From Isochrysis galbana (Eukaryota; Haptophyta; Isochrysidales; Isochrysidaceae): a DNA stretch of 64,000 bases. The notes under the pieces were generated by a model. That model searched no databases, was not told where the DNA came from, and worked only from the letters and a program-made list of their open reading frames with translations. Every line of letters starts with the position of its first letter. The stretch's first letter is position 1. Shown in pieces: positions 31,713 through 42,428 of this stretch. The stretch is from the NCBI GenBank assembly GCA_018136815.1, contig CM030938.1:2397028-2461027 (forward strand), in the 5' to 3' direction. The position numbers and the translations under genes are program-made.

Positions 31713-33761
31713 TCATTGGGCGCGCGCAGCGACAGGGTGCTGGAAATTCATGTTCACTCTGGGATCAAGAGCAAGCCGGTGCTTTGGCGACAAACGATTG
31801 CCCCGGAGGTCAAGCAAGGACAACGAAAATAATTTCGGTTCGGAATTTCCGATGTCCCCACAAGCTTCAGTATCGCAAAGCTTTGCCGCACCGACAGGCG
31901 TTTTTTGGCCCACTTTCCCCACAATCCCGTCTGCCTTGTTTCTACCGCATACGATAGGCTCGATGTCGTCAACCTTGTCGAGGGCGACCGCCTCCTTCCT
32001 CGATCGCGATCGCTCCGCACATCGGTTGAGTGCATCAGCAATTTCATCCCCTCCATCATCACCAATGGCGCAGTCCGCGAGATTAAGCGTGCGCAGTGTC
32101 GGACAGTCCGGCAGGGACCACGCAAGGGACCACGCTCCTTCGCAGCCAAAATGATTCGAAGCGAGGTCAAGAACTTCAAGCCGTGACATCGGAAGAGACG
32201 CAGCAAAGAGCGAGCAAGCGTGTGGATTGACGTTGGTGCCGGCAAGCTCGAGGCTGCGGAGGGGAGAGTCAGCCAAATTGCGAGCTAGCTCGCAGGTGGC
32301 AGCAGCAGTGATCCGTTGATTTGCGGATAGCCGCAAGTGCTGGAGATTACCAGTTTCCCCAGCCATCCCGATCGCGCGAGCAAGATTCTCCGCTCCTTCT
32401 GAGCCAACACCGTTGCCGCAGATAGAAATGTCCATGAGCGGAGATTTCGCTGCAATAGCACGAGCAACCATTTCGCACGCGCCATCCGCGGCACCCGTGA
32501 AGGCGAGAGAGAGACGCTTGATTCGATTGTGCTCAAGAGTGGAGGCGATAGCCGCAGCCCCGGCATCTAGGATCGGATTGTGCTCGACCATCAGCGTGGT
32601 GAGCGACGGGTGCTTCTCGATTGCTGTTGCAATGAGGAGGGCCGACTCCATGGACAAGCAATTGCAGCCAAGTTGAAGGGTGAGCAACGACGAATTTTGT
32701 GGCAGGGCGGCTACAAGGTGCTGCATTGCATCACGTGGGACGTCGCTACATGCAAGCCAGCGCAAGGCACATCCAGGGGCGCGCAGGAGCGGAGCAACGA
32801 GATTCTCGACTCCAGATCGGCCAAGAGCTCCGGAAGAACCATCAAGCGTCCACAAGTCAGCACGGGAGCTAAGGGCGGCCTGCAGCCGGCGTAAAGACTC
32901 AGATGCGGCGGCATCAACGGCAGATTCCGTAGCGGCTACTTCCGCACCCGGGTCAGTCGTGGTTGGCGCGGCGGCCAGGACGGTGCCACCGGCACCGACG
33001 TGTGCATTGAGGTTTGCAGCGTTGATTACTTGATGACCAGCGTTGCTCACAACCCCCACGAAATCCTTCACGACAACCAATCGACGAACGCATAGAGAAG
33101 GTTGTGCAAGCAGCGCGGTAAGGCGAGATCCACCGGACAGGTCCTGATTTATCACCACCCGACAGTCGAGCTCAATCCTGCCATCGCGCAAGGACGGAGG
33201 TGCAGCATGCACCAGATTGCTGATTGCAGAGCATGTCCAAGAGCCGAGGCCGACGTTGCGCGCGACGAGGGATTCAATTGAGCGGGAGTCACGGACAGAT
33301 TTGACAACATGCGCCTTACTCAGATGTGGGCACCCGCCGACATCGAGGCGGCGAGTGCTACCACCCATGCGAGTTCTGACAAGCCAATCTAACGATGCGG
33401 CAGAGATAGTTGAGCCACTCAGTGCGAGCTCACGCGTAGAGCGGAGCAGCTCGTCGCAGACAGCGTGGGCGAGCCGGCACGTGCACGCCGCAGAGAGCAG
33501 GTCGGCCGTCCCCAGCTTGCTCAGGATGAGCGCGAAGACGTCTGGGGCGAGCGCGTCGAGCGGCATTGATTGCGAAGGGCGGGGCGGCGATGGAGGCGCG
33601 CGAGAGAGATGCGCCGAAAGCGCCTTACCCGCTTGCCCCGCCCGCCTCCCCCTCCCGCTCCCCCCGGCGTCGATGCACATTGGACGAAACTCTCCATCAT
33701 CCGGCGTATCCATCCATCGGCCATCAATGGGCTCTCGCGGCTCTCGCGGCTCGCGCGTCAT
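31713..33761 (-). CDS. F-box / leucine-rich repeat (RNI-like) protein
   Basis: 682 residues from ATG 33761; alternative in-frame ATGs lie at 33713, 33680 and 33566, the last directly before the F-box. The F-box (about residues 67-106: PLDALAPDVFALILSKLGTADLLSAACTCRLAH, quoted in part) would bind Skp1. After a less regular middle (110-330), the C-terminal half holds ribonuclease-inhibitor-type repeats: LLTLQLGCNCLS, LTTLMVEHNPI, IKRLSLAFTG, LMDISICGNGV, LQHLRLSANQ, LRSLELAGTN, LEVLDLASNHF, LRTLNLADCAI and LSLLDLRGN. This is the usual layout of an SCF ubiquitin-ligase substrate receptor; the substrate is unknown. Single exon. The N-terminal Arg/Pro-rich stretch may be UTR if the downstream ATG is used. 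A partial family B repeat lies about 110 bp upstream. Confidence 0.85.
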   Translation of the reverse strand: MTREPREPREPIDGRWMDTPDDGEFRPMCIDAGGSGRGRRAGQAGKALSAHLSRAPPSPPRPSQSMPLDALAPDVFALILSKLGTADLLSAACTCRLAHAVCDELLRSTRELALSGSTISAASLDWLVRTRMGGSTRRLDVGGCPHLSKAHVVKSVRDSRSIESLVARNVGLGSWTCSAISNLVHAAPPSLRDGRIELDCRVVINQDLSGGSRLTALLAQPSLCVRRLVVVKDFVGVVSNAGHQVINAANLNAHVGAGGTVLAAAPTTTDPGAEVAATESAVDAAASESLRRLQAALSSRADLWTLDGSSGALGRSGVENLVAPLLRAPGCALRWLACSDVPRDAMQHLVAALPQNSSLLTLQLGCNCLSMESALLIATAIEKHPSLTTLMVEHNPILDAGAAAIASTLEHNRIKRLSLAFTGAADGACEMVARAIAAKSPLMDISICGNGVGSEGAENLARAIGMAGETGNLQHLRLSANQRITAAATCELARNLADSPLRSLELAGTNVNPHACSLFAASLPMSRLEVLDLASNHFGCEGAWSLAWSLPDCPTLRTLNLADCAIGDDGGDEIADALNRCAERSRSRKEAVALDKVDDIEPIVCGRNKADGIVGKVGQKTPVGAAKLCDTEACGDIGNSEPKLFSLSLLDLRGNRLSPKHRLALDPRVNMNFQHPVAARAQ

Positions 33762-34736
33762 CCGCCCTCTCGCCCTTGCTGGAGGGGCGGCCTTTGGCCG
33801 GCTCTCCTCTCTTTTCACTCTCGAAAAAAAAAGTCTTACTACTCATAGTCCCACCACGCGCGCGGCCCTGAGTGTAGCCCGGTCACTCACTGGGGGGGGG
33901 GGGGGGGGCGGAGGGCACCATCTGTAATGGGCAAACGAAGGCCTAAATAAGCTCCCTATAGGTTCTGCTACGGGAGATTAGCAAAAAAAACCGGGGGTCT
34001 TCCGGCAATTTTTTCGAAAATTACCCGATTTCAGGCTTTACCCGGATGCCCCGTCAGGTCTCAGGTCCAGGTCATCAGGTCTTGGCGACCTGATACCTGA
34101 TATCAGGTGATATCAGGAACTGATATGGATATGAGGCTGATATCAGGTGGTCCACCACTAATATTATAATATTGTAATGAGTGATTCTAAGGTTAGGCAC
34201 ATCGTTTGAGGAAATGGACTACGTCTAGAAGCGGAGAGGGGGTTCGTGTGTTCGTGTGGAAGCCGCGGAGGGGAGAGCCCCCCCACAGCGACCCCCCACC
34301 CCTCCCCCCGCGGGAACCCCCCGCCCTCCCCCCCAGACGCAGGGAAAAGCGCTGACACGGCGCCCCCTCGGGGGGGGGGACATGCACAGCGGGAAGCAGA
34401 GAAAAAAAGTTGTTATGCTAGTCAACATTTAATTTTAAAATACTGCTCTATAGACGTGTAACTAAACTTGTTTTCTGCATTTACGCGGTGCGCTCTGGTG
34501 CGGGCATACACCCCTCAGATTCACAGGGGTGTGCGATCGGAGCGGCAGACTCGAGCATCGATGGGGATGTATGCCGGTTGAATCACAAGAGTGTTCCACA
34601 GACGAGGTTTGGGGGTTATCCAAACCGATCACCCTCGACATTGGCAATGGGGGGACCTCTTCGGATGGATCAACTCCCCCCAGTATGACTGAAATCTTGT
34701 TGTGGGGCGCCTAGGTGTTTCGTGACGGGTTTTATA
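33762..34736. other. Intergenic with repeat fragments
   Basis: 33870-33955 is a piece of family B (minus strand), including a G16 run. 34040-34150 is full of tgatatcagg inverted words like the subterminal part of the hAT-type MITE at 41561. 34230-34400 is GC-rich. No gene. Confidence 0.45.
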
Positions 34737-34800
34737 TACAACTGTGGACATTCGATCGCTCAAATCGACTGATGTCCCACAATTGACGGAACGACACCTA
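34737..34800 (+). repeat. Isolated terminus of the long-TIR family
   Basis: tacaactgtggacattcgat through gacggaacgacacct is almost identical to 18215-18268. Confidence 0.7.
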
Positions 34801-35289
34801 AAGCCTCGCCACGGTTCGCCCCCTCCCCCCGAGGGTGTCCCCTGTCATCTCCCTGCTTTGGGTGTCCAGGTTTGCACTGACAGCTCACTAAACAGGGTCC
34901 GGCAGCCATGGGGTCAGCAAGCGCTCGGCGCCTGGCGAGCGCCGAGCGATTCCCAAATTGGTACCCTCGGGGAGACATCAAGCGATCGGGTCGCGGCGGC
35001 AACAAGCGTAGTCGCAGCGCACATTACAATCCCGCTGGTTTTATGTTTTATGCCAGATTGTACACCCTGCAATGACGTTGCGAGTGTGTGCGTGTGCGTG
35101 ATCACGTTTCAGTGTCCGGAGTCTGCTTTCGACAGCGACGCTGGACGGTGACGGTGATTTGCCGCACTTCCGAGCGATCAAAATGTTGCATCAATGGCGT
35201 CGAGCTTCGTATACTCATGATGTTTGTACGTAGCATGACCCCTGCGATGTCGTGTGAGCGACCAACGGTCATATCAAGCCTATGACCGT
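34801..35289. other. Intergenic, nothing recognised
   Basis: No gene. It may contain weak parts of the adjacent Copia remnant. Confidence 0.3.
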
Positions 35290-35435
35290 GATAATGTGGC
35301 GAGGTCGCTCTTCGTCACGTCGGCACCGGAGCACATGGCAGCTGATTTCCTCACCAAGTGGCTGCCCAAACGCAAGCTCGATGCCTGCGTCCGCTATGCC
35401 ACAAACGCTTGGGCTCACGCACCCGCCTGACCGCC
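35290..35435 (+). mobile_element. Copia RNase H end (fossil)
   Basis: The plus-strand reading FVTSAPEHMAADFLTKWLPK matches the conserved C-terminal RNase H end of Copia Pol (consensus H-x-AD-x-x-TK-x-L). Only this small part of the element is recognisable; broken and old. Confidence 0.65.
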
Positions 35436-36142
35436 CCGTCCCGTTCCCCACTCTCGTCCCTCCCCGCCTTTTGCGCTGCGGTCGCCGCCCGGACATCGGC
35501 TCCCACATCGGGGGGGGTGTCGCGGGTAGGGAAGGTTCATGCGCCCCCTTCCATCTTTTGTACTTCTCCCGCCACTAGGTTTCCCCGCGCGTCTCCCTCT
35601 CGGTCGCCACGCTCCGGTCCCCTCTCCCCTTCCCTGTATCGCGCCTTCATTCCGTCCACCCCCATAGGTCTTTCCACGCGACTCCCTCTCCGTCGCCGCG
35701 CCCCAGTTCCCTTCTCCCTCACGTCGCCCCGATTCGGTCTGTCCTCCCTCACCCTTCCCGTCCCTCCCCGAGTGCTTCCTTGAGTTTCCGGCCCCCTTTT
35801 GTCTATCTCTTTCCCGCGCAATTCCCTTTCCCCCCGCGCGTGAGTGATATCTCCCCCCGGTGTCTTCCGTACGCTCAGCGCTGTCGCTCGAGCGCCCTGT
35901 GTCCCCTTCTCGTGTCCCTCCTGCCCTCGTCCTCGCTCCGTGCTGTCCCATGTCGTCTGGGAGCGCCCGCTCGTCCTCGGCCCCCTTGTCGCGTGCTTCC
36001 CCCGCCCCCGGTGGCACGCATCCCATCCCGCTGAGAGGCTGTACTTCACATGTTACATACATCAGCCCCTCCACCTCCATACACTCCACAGCCACCGCTC
36101 CACTCCTCTCACAACACAACACTTACCATCTTTGTACTATAA
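35436..36142. other. GC-rich low-complexity intergenic DNA
   Basis: Mostly C/T- and G-rich words (cccctctcc, ttccccgcgcg) with rough internal repetition around 35570-35860 (cgcgtctccctctcggtcgc, then cgcgactccctctccgtcgc). A long minus-strand ORF here reads Gly/Arg/Glu low complexity and is not credible. Confidence 0.4.
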
Positions 36143-36230
36143 TATGGGGGTCCTGCAAGTAGAACTTATAGGGTCCATATGGGGGTAGTTGCCGAAAAAA
36201 CAACCAAACTTGAGGTTGCACCCTCTTCTC
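36143..36230 (+). repeat. MITE-like terminus, copy of 43692-43780
   Basis: gggggtcctgcaagtagaac and gccgaaaaaacaaccaaact then tgaggttgca align with 43696-43775 at about 85 percent by eye. Confidence 0.65.
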
Positions 36231-36330
36231 GCTCTCTCTCCACGCCCCCCTTCCTCCTCCTTGCTCTCTCTCCCCCTTGCTCTCTCTGCCCCTCGCTGCC
36301 TCTCCCCCTCGCTCTTGCTCCCTCTTGCTC

Positions 36331-36366
<36 letters not shown>

Positions 36367-36455
36367 TGCTTCCTCTCCCCCTCGCTCTCGCTCTCCCTCT
36401 TTCTTGCTCCCTCTTGCTCCCTTCTCCCTCTCCCTCTCCCTCCCTCTCCCTCCCT
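36231..36455. repeat. CT-rich simple repeat
   Basis: A pyrimidine tract with a pure CT run near 36335-36362. It lies directly between a MITE-like end and a foldback arm. Confidence 0.8.
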
Positions 36456-36682
36456 TTGTCAGAGCAAGGCTGCTCTCACTCTTGGAGATTGCCTGCGAGG
36501 GCGCGCCGGCAGCTAGCGCGGAACGCGGTTCTTGCGGGGAGCGCTCATGGAGCTTTCCTCGGGACCCATGTTGGAAGTGACTACGGGCATGGCGATCGAC
36601 GCACGACGCACGACGCACGGAGGGTGCGGAAGTGCGGAAGGAGGCTTGTGCTTGTGGGGGGTGGTGGCAGGCGACTGGGGGC
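36456..36682 (+). mobile_element. Single arm of the foldback element
   Basis: gtcagagcaaggctgctctc through gcggaagtgcgga matches the left arm at 14509-14677, and then some of its loop (gtggtggcaggcgactggggg). No opposite arm is present here. Confidence 0.7.
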
Positions 36683-36935
36683 CAGTCTCCTCCTAGCATG
36701 CCAGGAGGATGGATGGTTCCTTCCCCACGGCCCACGGCGGGCGAGGAGTGGGGGGGGGGGCTCGTGCTCCCCCATGTGTGAATCAAGTATAAACTTAGTT
36801 GAAAGTAAACTATGGACAGGGGGGGGGGCTCGTGCTCCCCCATGTGTGAATCAAGTATAAACTTAGTTGAAAGTAAACTATGGACATTTGATGGCTCACA
36901 CCCGAGTGTTGCATATTCGACGGAACACGACCTAA
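36683..36935 (-). repeat. Family D repeat with 62-bp duplication, plus TIR-family end
   Basis: 36683-36812 is inverted relative to 27801-27930. gtgtgaatcaagtataaact occurs at about 36775 and 36844, a local duplication. 36870-36935 (ctatggacatttgatggctc, then cgacggaacacgacct) is a diverged long-TIR terminus. Confidence 0.6.
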
Positions 36936-37308
36936 CTTGAGCCTGCGCTTCTTGGTCTTGGCTAGCATCTAGCATGGCCGTACATACCGACGTACGCACA
37001 CAACAATCACCACTGAATGGGCCAATCTGACTGTGATGGTGCCACTGCCACAGCTCATGTCCCATTTTGCGCAGACATTGGCCATGCGCCCGATAGATTG
37101 TAAATGGCTGCACGGATGTGAGATGCATTATTCCCCTTCTTGCATGGTTCAACAACCCAAAGGTCGGCCGGTAAGGAGTAGAGGCACGCGACATCTTCAG
37201 CTAGGATGAGGATCCCAGTGAACGTTGCAGAGAACAGAAGTTGTGACACATTATTACTCGGCAATCAAGCGTTTACGTGCGGAATGCTATGCGCAGCACA
37301 TTTCAGCT
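36936..37308. other. Intergenic; short unassigned ORF
   Basis: Minus strand 37264-37055 reads LILAEDVACLYSLPADLWVV, which looks protein-like but matches no family I know and has no ATG at its start. It may be an old gene piece. Confidence 0.3.
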
Positions 37309-38258
37309 CTAATCACGCGGTCCAAATGTTGAATACTTCTCAATTTGAAGCCTCGCAGCTAGCTCTCCATGATCGCGCGTTGGGTCCCAGCGAGGGTCAT
37401 GAAAATTTTTGGACTTGCCGATGGTCTTATTCTTGCCCTTGAATGCTTGCCAGGACGATCGCCGCCCCTCGCCAAGACTTTCGAGTGCTGCCTTCTTCTC
37501 TTGCCTCTTGAACATCTTCAACTTCTTTTTCTTCTTCTCTATGGTCTCCTCGGAATCGCCTGGTAGAATCTCCAGTGACTTTGGTATGGCTCGCTTGGCC
37601 TCCTCGGCGGCAGCCTCCTCCTCCTCCGCTTTTCGCTTCCGCTCAGCAGCCGCGCTTAATTTCGGCCGGATGAAATCAAGCTCCACTTCTGAGGTCTCAG
37701 TCTCACCCTGGAATCGGATTAGCGCAGTGCCCTCCCGAACCTCAACCAGATTCCCCTCATACCACCGACCATCGCTGGAATGCACCGCTGAGCACTCGAG
37801 TCCAGCCACCCAGCTGCTCGTTTCTGGTCGTACGTATGGCCGCACTTCATTGAACTCCACCTGCGACCAGAGCAGGATTGGGGCTTAGGTCAGTCTCATG
37901 AGGCATCAAGAAGCCACAGCTGTTTGAGGGAGCACACCTGTGCCGTGTTCCCGTATCCCAGGTAGGTCACAAAGTAGCCATCCTCAGCAAGAGCCACAAC
38001 TTTTGCATTGTACCACTGTCCATCCCCTTCGTAGATCGCTTGGCACCTCTCCCCAACGGTGAACTTCTGCCGGGAAGCCACGCCAGTTTCGGCCGTCTGA
38101 GAGCTTGAAGCGCCTGTGGCTGCAAGTTCGGCGGTCAACTCGATCACCTCGACGAGGTCGTCTCGGAGTTTGAGCCAATCTGGGTTGCTCGGGTCGTTCG
38201 CGATCGCTGCCTCCACCTGCGCCAGCTGCTTCCGGTACTCATCGAGCTTCTCGGCCAT
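37309..38258 (-). CDS. SMNDC1/SPF30-like Tudor splicing factor
   Basis: Two exons are inferred: 38258-37938 and 37860-37309, with a 77-bp phase-0 intron (gtgtgc...tcgcag), giving 290 residues. The N-terminal helix (NPDWLKLRDDLVEVIELT, about 28-45) is the conserved SPF30/SMN-type segment. A Tudor domain follows (VGERCQAIYEGDGQWYNAKV to YLGYGN, about 70-105). A second Tudor-like domain spans about 125-175 (AGLECSAVHSSDGRWYEGNL to LIRFQGE). The tail is a Lys/Glu coiled coil (EETIEKKKKKLKMFKRQEKK) with SSWQAFKGKNK, comparable to the SMNDC1 C-terminus. The family binds symmetric dimethyl-arginine on Sm proteins and acts in spliceosome assembly in the nucleus. SMNDC1 normally has one Tudor domain, so the second copy is unusual. 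If the intron were retained, a 119-residue protein ending after Tudor 1 would result. A solo LTR lies 52 bp upstream of the ATG. Confidence 0.86.
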
Positions 38259-38309
38259 GTCGCCCACTGCGCGAACAGCTTGCCGCTCGCGTCGATCGAT
38301 CTCTCTGTC

Positions 38310-38491
38310 CGTCAGAGTTTTATTGTTGTGTTAGTATAACCTTAGTGCTGCGGGACCGTAGCCCTTCGACGGCAACGGAGCCCCTACCCCGCGATGGGGG
38401 TGTGCGCGGTTGGCGCATGGCTCGTCCGGTGTATGTGGCTAGGAATGCTAGCTAGCTAACAAGATGTCATACGACGCTATAAGTTCTAACG
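38310..38491 (+). mobile_element. Solo LTR of the Copia-type family (fossil)
   Basis: A 182-bp LTR, CGTCAGAG...TTCTAACG, flanked by the 5-bp direct repeat CTGTC at 38305-38309 and 38492-38496. This is the expected product of recombination between the two LTRs of one insertion. It sits 52 bp upstream of the SMNDC1-like start codon. It shows the true ends of this family. Confidence 0.85.
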
Positions 38492-38589
38492 CTGTCACCG
38501 TCCCCTCCCTCGCCCTCGCGCTCCACGAGATAAGAATAATTTAGTATTACGTATTACTACTACTAGTAGTATGTAATAGTAGTACTACT

Positions 38590-38985
38590 ACATTTCTCAT
38601 TTTCCAACCCCACTAGCTAATTGGACACAACTTTTCAGTCCCGGAATCCCGCAATGCCTGACGAGCCAGGTGTCCGAGTGATACCGGATACCGGGGAAAG
38701 GGGGCACTGCCCCCTCCCCTCGATATTTGTCCCCCCTCCAATGCTCCAATGCACATGCACCGACCCTGCGCATCCCAAGGCGTCCTCTCCTCGAGACCAC
38801 GCTGGGGCTGGGAGAAAACCCCTTTCGGGTAAAACAACGCGGGGGGGGTGGGGGGCACTCGTGAAACTAGGGGCCCAGAGCGCTAATGCGCTAATCTCTC
38901 TCGCCGGAGCGAGTGGCCGCGGCGAGCCGCGGCCCTTCCCTACTGGCTGTGGCGCCCCCCGTCTTCTCTTGCTCTCTTACCTAGA
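38590..38985 (-). repeat. Dispersed repeat family C, inverted copy
   Basis: Reverse complement of 28270-28660 with landmarks ccaaccccactagctaattg and gagaaaacccctttcgggta. Flanking AT-rich palindromic tact/agta words lie at 38540-38590. Confidence 0.75.
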
Positions 38986-39562
38986 AACTATCACGGCCTG
39001 CATGCTGGTTGACAACATGTTGCACACACAAATCACCACCCACAGCCACACCAGACACACCACACCAGTGGGACGCTCCATCAGGGAAGGGAAGGCCCCC
39101 GGGCCTGGACCCTACACAGCCGCGGTACCGCCCTCGCGCTCCGGCGCGAGGTGTCGGCCCGGCACCATCATGAGCAAAACCCCAGAGGGGGAAAGACGTA
39201 CAACACCACAGAGCCAAACAAGAAGCAGTTGTGGACCCCCAGGAAGGGGGACAGGAACAGCACGAGGGACGGAACGAAGGGAGTGCCACCCAACAAAGCT
39301 GAAGGCTCGCGCGTGAGCGTGAGGCGCCGGCGCCGCGATGGCAGCATCGGGCACCGCGCCGGTCGAGCCGACTGCCGACTGCCCCTCCTTGCCCGCCCCC
39401 CGCCCCTCGCCATGCGCAAGCGTGAGGGCTCTCCACCCGTCGCGAGGCGGAGGCATAGGGGCGATCGGGTCGAAAAAGAAAACCCCACTGAGTCGCCATT
39501 TCTAAGGCTGGTGCTTTTAAAAAGGTTTCTACGGTTATAAGATAAGAGGCGAATTTAGGTGG
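38986..39562. other. Intergenic, unassigned ORFs
   Basis: 39151-39540 (+) is open for 129 codons, very Arg/Pro-rich, with no recognisable family. Not called as a gene. Confidence 0.3.
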
Positions 39563-39928
39563 TCACGGCTTGCCACCATCATATGTCAGAATCATGACCT
39601 TGTGAGCTAGGGTAGGCCAAAGGGTTGCCCAAGGACGCCCATGCCACATTAACATCGAAGGTTTAACATGATCTTGTGCCCAAACCCCGTATAGCCTCTC
39701 CCTATAGTTGTGCATTACGTTGGTGTGCAGCGATTCCCACAGGCGCGCCCATGGGCCATGTATCGCAGGAGGGGGAATGTGTGGATTATGCCAAATGCCA
39801 AATGGGCTGTGATAGCGCGCCTTCTCGCATAAGGAAGGAGGGTTGCACGTCAGGTCCCTGAAGTTCGTGATGGCCTCTTTCCAGAAGGCCGGGAGCGCCG
39901 GGTGGCGCCTAAGACTACCCGTCAGTTT
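39563..39928 (-). mobile_element. LINE (non-LTR) 3' ORF2 fragment
   Basis: The minus-strand reading includes LPAFWKEAITNFRDLTCNPP and SPFGIWHNPHI. This resembles the region after the reverse transcriptase in L1-like ORF2 proteins (PLSLPLWxNPxI-type motif before a zinc-binding end). The frame stays open to 39563. It is cut at its 5' side, where a family A repeat begins at about 39932. The clade is uncertain. Confidence 0.5.
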
Positions 39929-39931
39929 GCA

Positions 39932-40075
39932 ACCTATGCCCCTAAGTAGAGCACGAGGGGAGTTGCCGCAAGGTGGGAAGTGAGGGAGAGGAAGGGAAAT
40001 ATGTATGGGCGTGGCTACAGTAGTTATCCCCATAGCCACGCGTGAGGCGAGAATATTAAAATGTTTTTCTTAGTG
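39932..40075 (+). repeat. Dispersed repeat family A copy
   Basis: cccctaagtagagcacgagg to gaatattaaaatgttttt. Confidence 0.65.
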
Positions 40076-41559
40076 CTTTCTAATACCTAGATAGGCGAAT
40101 GGACTGTGTTTGTGACTTCTTGACATTGTGCCGATGCCAATTTGCACTTTGCGCCCGTTCGTTCCGAGATCATAAAATGTGGATTATTATGATCTCTGGC
40201 GGAGGCCCGTTTTAGTTAGACTTAGTCCATCTTAATCCCCCCCCCCCCCCCCTCCGCAGCATGCTTTACTTCCAGCACTTCCACTAGTCTAGTGTCGAGG
40301 TGCACTCCCTCGCTCCCCGAAACCTTGTTCTAGCTAGACTCCAAGTAGTAGTTTTACCAAATGAAAATCAAATGGTGGTGCCATGCAGAACACGTCACGA
40401 AGAACATCTAATGCAGGAATAATATCATACACAGACCATTTGCAAGTGAGACCAGCCAGGCATGCAGATCGATATCAATTTGTATTTCAGCTGAGCATTG
40501 ACCAATGGAATGCAACATGGACAGGCGAACACTCTCTCATGAACAATTCAGCGCACAAAAGATGTAAGGTACAGTGCATGAAGTGTGTGGATCCCCATTC
40601 GATGCTTCGACAAAGGCGAGTGGGTGAGAAGTATGAAGAGAAGCAGAAACAGATAGAAGAATCGGGTAAGGCCAGTCTCGGCACTGGCACAAGACAAAGT
40701 GAGTGGCAATGTGAGTTCTCGTGGTTTAATTCATGCAACAGTTTCGAAAGTATTTGAGAACTGGTTCATTGTGCGGAATGACCGCCCCTCCGAGTGTGAT
40801 TGTTCTCACCGAGGACTTGTTCACTGATCGCGACGGTCGACTTCGTGCCATCAATATGTTTCGGCCAGAAGATTGGGCGGGGCCCTGGCCGCAGAACACC
40901 TGCACCGATACCATTGGCAATGCTATTTTGCGGGTCGGTGTGAACGCGCGAGCGCTGGGTCAAGTCGAGAACCGTGCTGTCTACGACTGAAGCTCTAGTC
41001 GACCGTAGCTTTAACTTTGCGGCTCGCTCAATCCTGGCAACCTTGAGTTCATAGACTGCGCGGTGAAGAGCGCTTGCACTCGGTGTTGGAAAAACCCACG
41101 CACGTTGCTGCGAGAACGAGTGGGCGTGACGAGCAGTCATTCGCACTTTTGGATGTACAGCATGGAGCACGCGCAAAGCTGGGACTATGTGAGCGCATAT
41201 CGCCTGGCATGAGAAACGAGGCGGGAGCTCACCATTTGTCCAGGCTGGTTTCGGAGACGGTTGCTCAAACTCTCGTCTTTGACGTCCCTTCCCTCCCGGA
41301 AGTGCCGTGAGGGAGTAATGAGAGTGTGTGTGAGCACTGAGGGCGTGAGAGAGGAGGAGCTTGCCTTTCGGTGGCAACTGACGAACCATGTTTCGTGATA
41401 AAGTATGGTGTTTAGGTGTTATTCTCATCTGTCAGGTACTCCGTATGTAGCCAACTCCTAGCACCACAGTCCTTCCCCTTGATATTTCTTGCCCATGGGC
41501 GCCTGCCCCCCCCCCCCCCCCCCAAAGATACTCAGCCATGGGCATGGAGGGTGGTCAGG
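40076..41559. other. Unassigned region with overlapping open frames
   Basis: Lower-GC, apparently unique DNA. The plus strand at 40733-40990 reads PPSVIVLTEDLFTDRDGRLR with codon-like third positions. The minus strand is open for 220 codons (41428-40766). Both are plausible and neither matches a family; a host gene or a relic of one may lie here. A C18 run sits at 40237-40254 and another C run at about 41505-41523. Confidence 0.3.
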
Positions 41560-41560
41560 C

Positions 41561-42420
41561 CAGTGATGGGACGTCAGGTATCAGGTCATCATGTTTCGCC
41601 AACCTGATACCTGATATCAGACCTGATATCAGCCTGATATAAGGTAGTATAATCTTAGTACGTACGTTATAATGTCAGTATGTAACACTTCTAACTTATG
41701 ACAACAATCAAAATCTAACCGCACATCAGCCGACTTACGAGTACTAGTATACGTACATAGAAATGGCCTCAATTACCGCGCACGACTTTCGCGCGGCCGG
41801 ATCTCCCCGACGGCAGACCACTCGAAAGCATTGCCCTCGAGTCCGTCCGCCTCCACCGTTCCCCAGACTGTGGCCGTGGCCAGGGCGCCGTGCGGCATCG
41901 CCAACTCCTGCGCCATTTGACTTGGGGAGGGAGGGAGGGAGCGGTCTAGGAGAGGGCAGGGGAGGGGAGGGAGGGGAGGGAAGAAGAGAGGGAAGGAGCG
42001 AGCGAGCGAGCGAGCGAGTGATCAAGGCAATGAGGGAGTAAGCGAGGGAGCGAGGGAGTGAGCAGGCGGCTAGGGAGACAGTGAGACGAGTGGTGAGTGG
42101 GACGAGGGATGCGAGAGAGGCGGGGCAGGCGCGGGCGACGAGGGGGTGAGGGAGGTGAAGGAGGGAGGGAGGGAACGGGCAAGGGACGGAGGGAGGCAAG
42201 GGAGGGAGGAGCGGGAGGAAGGAGAGAGGGAGCGAGCCGTGACTGGGACTCTCCGCGCGCCTGCTGCGTCCTCTCGTGCGTGCGTACGGAGTTTTGTTTT
42301 TGTCCGTCGGTATGAGTTTTGTTTTTGCCCCCTACCTGATACCTGATATCAGGTCGTCAGCTCCAGAGGACCTGTTATCATGGTATCAGGACCTGATATC
42401 AGCCTGACGTCCCATCACTG
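41561..42420. mobile_element. hAT-type MITE with perfect 8-bp target duplication
   Basis: The 18-bp perfect terminal inverted repeats CAGTGATGGGACGTCAGG start at 41561 and end at 42420. They are flanked by identical 8-bp repeats GGTCAGGC at 41553-41560 and 42421-42428. Subterminal tgatatcagg inverted words follow at both ends. The CAGTG terminus and 8-bp duplication are the hallmarks of the hAT superfamily. The 860-bp interior is G/A-rich with no transposase, so it is non-autonomous. The perfect ends and duplication imply recent insertion. Confidence 0.92.
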
Positions 42421-42428
42421 GGTCAGGC

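Noticed and set aside
35415-36122. 235-codon minus-strand ORF
   Set aside because: Gly/Arg/Glu low complexity that mirrors C/T-rich DNA; no family feature.
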